This document shows, piece after piece, positions 37,003-41,032 of a DNA stretch of 41,032 bases. The number at the start of each line of letters is the position of its first letter. Within the stretch, counting starts at the first letter, position 1. A model generated the notes under the pieces. That model was given only the letters and a program-made list of their open reading frames with translations. It was not told the origin of the DNA and searched no databases. This DNA is from Candidatus Omnitrophota bacterium (GTDB lineage: Bacteria > Omnitrophota > Gorgyraeia > Zapsychrales > Fredricksoniimonadaceae), in contig JABDCU010000014.1 of the NCBI GenBank assembly GCA_013287965.1, forward strand, positions 111 through 41,142, given 5' to 3'. A program made the position numbers and the translations under genes.

Positions 37003-38586
37003 ATGGACCCATTTAAAAAAGGGCAAGCGGCTGTTGAGCTTGCCGTGTTCGGAGCTATCCTGGTCTTTATTTTAGGGACAATTGTGCGCTCCGCCGTGGG
37101 CAACAGTTATACGCAAGAGCACAATTTCAAAGCCATGCGCATGGCCATGCTGGAATCCTGGCAAGGCTCCGATGCCGCGAAAGGCTTGGCGGGTGTCCCC
37201 CAAATATCACACAATAGCGCCTCGGTCCTTTTTATCGAAGACCGCCTTTCCCCTGACATTAATAAGTACGGAAGCCTGGAACGCAATCCTTTTATTGCCA
37301 ATGGAGCAGGAACATTTTCCTATGAGTTGAACTATCCTTTGGATAAAGGTGAAGTGTCTTTAAATTTGCCGGTCATGGATGTTTATATTAACGGACAGCA
37401 TTTTCCTTTTACCACCGCGTCCTATGTTGCGAACAGACCGATCACGCGGCCCGCTTCGTGCAATTATCCGGCCGGAAGCTGTTCACAGAACCAATGCCTT
37501 CGCAATCAAAGGGAATGGGTGACGGACCCGTCGGACAGCACTAAAAAATACAAATTGTTTTATACAATGATACCCAGCAACGGAGATTCCCGGTTTAGTG
37601 TGATCCCCCCGGTTTGTGCTGATCCGAACAATGTTAAGTGTAAGGACAAGGCATTATCTTTGAGCCTACCCTTGCCGGACGGGAGTGGGGCTTTCAATAA
37701 CGGAGAGATGCAGTATGACCTTTTGCGCAACGGGAATTATGCTGCAGTGGACAGCCAATTCCCGGCGGCCCCCCCAGCACTGATGCGTAAAAATATTTCC
37801 TGGCAATGGGCAGCTACCTTGGGCACCGTTCAAGGAGACACTACTGACGGGGCTGACCCTATGATCGGATTGGACCCTGATAATAACCAATTTCCCAGCT
37901 ATGATATAGACGGCAGGTTAAAGGAAGTGACCATTTATGGGATCAGCCAGAATTCGGATGGGTCGCCAACGGTGACCTATGAAGATAATCAGGGCGGGGA
38001 CATTGATTCAAGCTGGGACACCAATTCCTGCGGCCCTAAGCCCGGGCTGCAGAGCGACTCACACATATTGACTTTCACCAGCATATGCCCTTCAGATGGT
38101 TCTTCGTGCCCGGCTTTCGGCAGATGCGCGGATGGAAGCGCTTGTCAGCCCACGTATTTACAAGTCAAGGAAGGGAAGATGTACAATCCTGAAACCGGCC
38201 AGGAGGTGCGTAGTGTCAGCCGGCGTAGCAACGTAGATTTAATAGAACGCAGGATCCAATTAAGTAATAATACCGGACGGTTTTGTAATGGCGCTATGCC
38301 CCAGCCGTGCGTTGCGAATTGCACGACCCCGTCGAATTGTAGCTGCCCTGCTCTCGCTGACCCCAGCTTTGTCCCAAATCCGGTGGAAGTTTGCGTTGAT
38401 GGCAATACCTGCAATTGTTTTATGGGCAGTACGGCGAATGGCCCGACCAACCCCGCGTGCGGGAACACTATCGCAGAGACATGTTTTGATGCCAGCAATA
38501 ATCTCATTTATGTCCGCAGCCGTCTTCAGGACCGCCGCGGCAATGCCTGGATGACCAATGCATCAGGGCAACTGAAGGTGCAATAA
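37003..38586 (+). CDS. Large cysteine-rich pseudopilin-like protein
   Basis: MDPFKKG/QAAVELAVFGAILVFILGTIVRSAVGNSYTQE class III signal; about 20 Cys in the 527-aa protein. Confidence 0.7.
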   Translation: MDPFKKGQAAVELAVFGAILVFILGTIVRSAVGNSYTQEHNFKAMRMAMLESWQGSDAAKGLAGVPQISHNSASVLFIEDRLSPDINKYGSLERNPFIANGAGTFSYELNYPLDKGEVSLNLPVMDVYINGQHFPFTTASYVANRPITRPASCNYPAGSCSQNQCLRNQREWVTDPSDSTKKYKLFYTMIPSNGDSRFSVIPPVCADPNNVKCKDKALSLSLPLPDGSGAFNNGEMQYDLLRNGNYAAVDSQFPAAPPALMRKNISWQWAATLGTVQGDTTDGADPMIGLDPDNNQFPSYDIDGRLKEVTIYGISQNSDGSPTVTYEDNQGGDIDSSWDTNSCGPKPGLQSDSHILTFTSICPSDGSSCPAFGRCADGSACQPTYLQVKEGKMYNPETGQEVRSVSRRSNVDLIERRIQLSNNTGRFCNGAMPQPCVANCTTPSNCSCPALADPSFVPNPVEVCVDGNTCNCFMGSTANGPTNPACGNTIAETCFDASNNLIYVRSRLQDRRGNAWMTNASGQLKVQ

Positions 38587-38876
38587 TGATCTTACATGAA
38601 AACACAAAAGCGCAATCAACCCTGGAATTCACCTTTGCGATGATCGTCATTATGTTTTTGATCTATGGCATGGTGCAGGTCTTTCGCTGGGCGGGCATGG
38701 ATTTGGCCCAGCGGCGTTTCGCGCAGGACAGTGCAATAACAGCGCCTATAGCGGTAACTGCGGGTAATCCCGGCGGGGACCCGGCGGGGCAATTGTATAA
38801 TGAGAATGCCGACCGCTTCCTGCCGATGGCCGCAGTGTATAACGGAAGTGTTGCTAATGGGAATACAAGTCAATGA
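38586..38876 (+). CDS. TadE-like minor pseudopilin
   Basis: ENTKA/QSTLEFTFAMIVIMFLIYGMVQVFRWAGMDLAQRRF. Confidence 0.75.
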   Translation: MILHENTKAQSTLEFTFAMIVIMFLIYGMVQVFRWAGMDLAQRRFAQDSAITAPIAVTAGNPGGDPAGQLYNENADRFLPMAAVYNGSVANGNTSQ

Positions 38877-41032
38877 ATAAAGAGATAAACAAGAGATTGC
38901 TTCGCTTCGCTCGCAATGACACGTCGGGGCAGACGGCTTTGATCCTGATCTTATTGTCAGCGGCAGCGCTGATCTTTCTTGCCATCACGTTAAATTGGGG
39001 GCGGATCTCCCAGACAAAATCCATGTTGACCATAGCGGCTGACCAATCCGCTTCGGTACTGGCTTCCGACGCGGCCAGTTATGGGGAAGAGATGAAGCAG
39101 GCGAATTTAGGGGACCAAAATTCATACGGGGACTGGGGAGGGTCTATTTTAGCTTTTTTTGCTCTTATATTGGCGATAGCTGCCTGTGTCATTCCCGGAC
39201 CGTGGCAGGCGATAGGCCCATTTTTGCTACATTTGGCGATCGCTTTAGCAGCAGCCACCTTTGCCCTTAATTTAGTGGTGCTCCAGCCGATGATATCAAA
39301 TCAGTGGAATAAAATGCAAAGGAACCAACCGATAGAACAGCAGTTTGTTGAACAGGGCATCAGCTCGGCCCTTCAAGGCACGACCACTGATCAAGTCAAT
39401 ATCACGGATTATTATGATTGGAATTCCAACGGCAAATTGGGAAGTACCAGCGGGGACACCTTCAGCCGTTTCGCGCTTTTTTACGGCGACCGTATAAAAA
39501 TGCTCAATCAGCCGGACATTCCCCAAGTGGTGTTTTTTTATAATCGATTGGGGACATTATTAAGCGGGGGGGAAACCTGCGCCCAAAATGCGTTTGATAA
39601 CAAAGTTGACCCGACGGACATTCCGCTCGACCCGACTTGTCCCAATGATTGTCTTGCCGTTCCTTTAACAGATCCAGCTTGTCAAAATCCAATAACGAAT
39701 AGTTTTCAATTAAATGATGCGTGTAACGCTACAGATAATCCTTATTGCGACCTATGCTGTCAGACGAAGGACGTGCCGGACCCGCTCTATTGTGATCCCG
39801 CCAGACAATGCACGGCCACTGTCACAACTAATTGTTGTAAGCCTAATCCGTTACATCCTAACCCGACTAAATCTGTGCGGCCTTCTAATTGTCCGGCAGA
39901 CGTTACTGCGCGGTGCCTGACCAATAATCCATACATAGGACTACCGAGTCCTCCTACGCTTATTTATGACCCAACGTATCAGAACTACGCGGCCAAGAAA
40001 TCATTTTTAGCCCAGTTCGGCCGTGACCAGCAAGCCCCTTTGCCGGGACCGCCGCCGGAGCCGCCATTTACCCCCCTGACGCTACAGGGAGATTTTCCCA
40101 ACGGAATATATCCGTTTTTTTGGCTGATGAAAGATTATAGCCCGCAGGTGAATGCCATTGATCCAACAACCACGGCCTATAGCGTAAATTCACCTGAACT
40201 TCACTGGTGTTCCCCCGCGACGGCTGCTGCCAATGGGGTGAAGGCGGATATTCCAGTTCTTACGCCTCCGGCCGGCTTTCTTACGCTGGCCCAGTTAAGC
40301 CTGACGGCACCTGGCTATATCTGTCAGGGGAAAGATTGCTGTGTTGATTATTTAGGCGGCAGCTTCAACACTGTTCCCAGCGCTACTCTTAACAGCAACG
40401 GCAGCCCTATCAGTTATCTCTCAGGCGGTCCTACTAATGTTCCATCTCCACTCACCCTCAATAATAACGTCATCGATATAGTGGGCTCGCCCAGCCCAAA
40501 TCCAAATCCTGTGTTTGATCCAAAATTTGGAGAAGGCGGCTCAGGGGCATGGCTGGAAGGGGACAACCAGTTTTGTTCAACCACCTGGCCGTATAATGGA
40601 GCTGCTCCGGGCGTTCCGGACGGCACCTGCGAGTGGAATAATAGTACGACACCTCCCAATAATATGCCTCCTCCTGATATAAATATCAGCACTGTGGATG
40701 GCTTGGATGACGCCATGCACACCTTATCGGATTTCGTTAATTTTTCCAGCCTTATTCTTAATGCCAATGTGGACAAATTAAGCGGGACTTTTAAAACATG
40801 GTACCCTCAGGCCGCCACGTGGATAGCGCCCAAGAGCGGCATACCGGCTTGTGATATAGATCTTACGACCTGCGGCAGCCGTAATATGGGTTGTATTGCG
40901 GAAGCTGAAGCAGAGCAACGAGCGAATTGCGCGGCTTTGGCAGCTAGCTTTGGCATGGACGGCCGCTTGCTAAGTATTTACAATCCAACCACTGGTTTGG
41001 ACAGGCTTAATGATTGGAACACGGTGATCACA
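38873..41032 (+). CDS. TadG-like (Tad_N-type) protein, 3' end beyond window; missing from ORF track
   Basis: ATGA overlap with the previous stop; MNKEINKRLLRFARNDTSGQTALILILLSAAALIFLAITLNWGRISQTKSMLTIAADQSASVLASDAASYG...; 720 codons open to the window end. Confidence 0.8.
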   Translation, partial: MNKEINKRLLRFARNDTSGQTALILILLSAAALIFLAITLNWGRISQTKSMLTIAADQSASVLASDAASYGEEMKQANLGDQNSYGDWGGSILAFFALILAIAACVIPGPWQAIGPFLLHLAIALAAATFALNLVVLQPMISNQWNKMQRNQPIEQQFVEQGISSALQGTTTDQVNITDYYDWNSNGKLGSTSGDTFSRFALFYGDRIKMLNQPDIPQVVFFYNRLGTLLSGGETCAQNAFDNKVDPTDIPLDPTCPNDCLAVPLTDPACQNPITNSFQLNDACNATDNPYCDLCCQTKDVPDPLYCDPARQCTATVTTNCCKPNPLHPNPTKSVRPSNCPADVTARCLTNNPYIGLPSPPTLIYDPTYQNYAAKKSFLAQFGRDQQAPLPGPPPEPPFTPLTLQGDFPNGIYPFFWLMKDYSPQVNAIDPTTTAYSVNSPELHWCSPATAAANGVKADIPVLTPPAGFLTLAQLSLTAPGYICQGKDCCVDYLGGSFNTVPSATLNSNGSPISYLSGGPTNVPSPLTLNNNVIDIVGSPSPNPNPVFDPKFGEGGSGAWLEGDNQFCSTTWPYNGAAPGVPDGTCEWNNSTTPPNNMPPPDINISTVDGLDDAMHTLSDFVNFSSLILNANVDKLSGTFKTWYPQAATWIAPKSGIPACDIDLTTCGSRNMGCIAEAEAEQRANCAALAASFGMDGRLLSIYNPTTGLDRLNDWNTVIT
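38893..38920. repeat. REP-like sequence translated near the TadG-like N-terminus
   Basis: GAGATTGCTTCGCTTCGCTCGCAATGAC, arms ATTGC/GCAAT; encodes RLLRFARND. Confidence 0.7.

Noticed and set aside
37003-38586. Multihaem cytochrome hypothesis for the Cys-rich protein
   Set aside because: Cysteines are not in CxxCH motifs.

Overview
The window looks like the replication-origin neighbourhood of a bacterial chromosome, followed by a Tad/Flp-type pilus locus. My guess at lineage (Omnitrophota-like candidate phylum) is inference only. All genes left of about 15.22 kb are on the minus strand: RNase Y N-terminus, 5-FCL, rarA, a candidate 6S RNA, thrS-infC-rpmI-rplT-pheS-pheT, tRNA-Val/Leu/Cys, coaC, rpoZ, gmk, yicC, ndk, parB, parA, jag-N, yidC, yidD, rpmH. 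All genes from dnaA rightwards are on the plus strand: dnaA, oriC-like DnaA boxes, dnaN, DciA-like, gyrB, gyrA, tRNA-Glu, GST, nitrilase-family, mdh, PPIase lipoprotein, then the pilus locus. The pilus locus (about 25.8-41 kb) is the most unusual part. It has a CpaB-like protein, a secretin with a C-terminal TonB-type domain, a beta-barrel-like protein, a single-chain CpaE-CpaF fusion ATPase, a DUF192 protein, and an HTH protein behind its own promoter and a perfect palindrome. These are followed by at least eight small class-III-signal pilin genes arranged as a duplicated A-B-C cassette, then three larger pseudopilin/TadE/TadG-like genes. The last of these runs off the window and is absent from the supplied ORF track. 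Other notable points: infC with an AUU start, probably leaderless rpmH, no rnpA between rpmH and yidD, Jag reduced to its N-terminal domain, a consensus parS upstream of parA, a coaC stop codon inside tRNA-Cys, and REP-like palindromes translated in frame inside two pilus-region genes.
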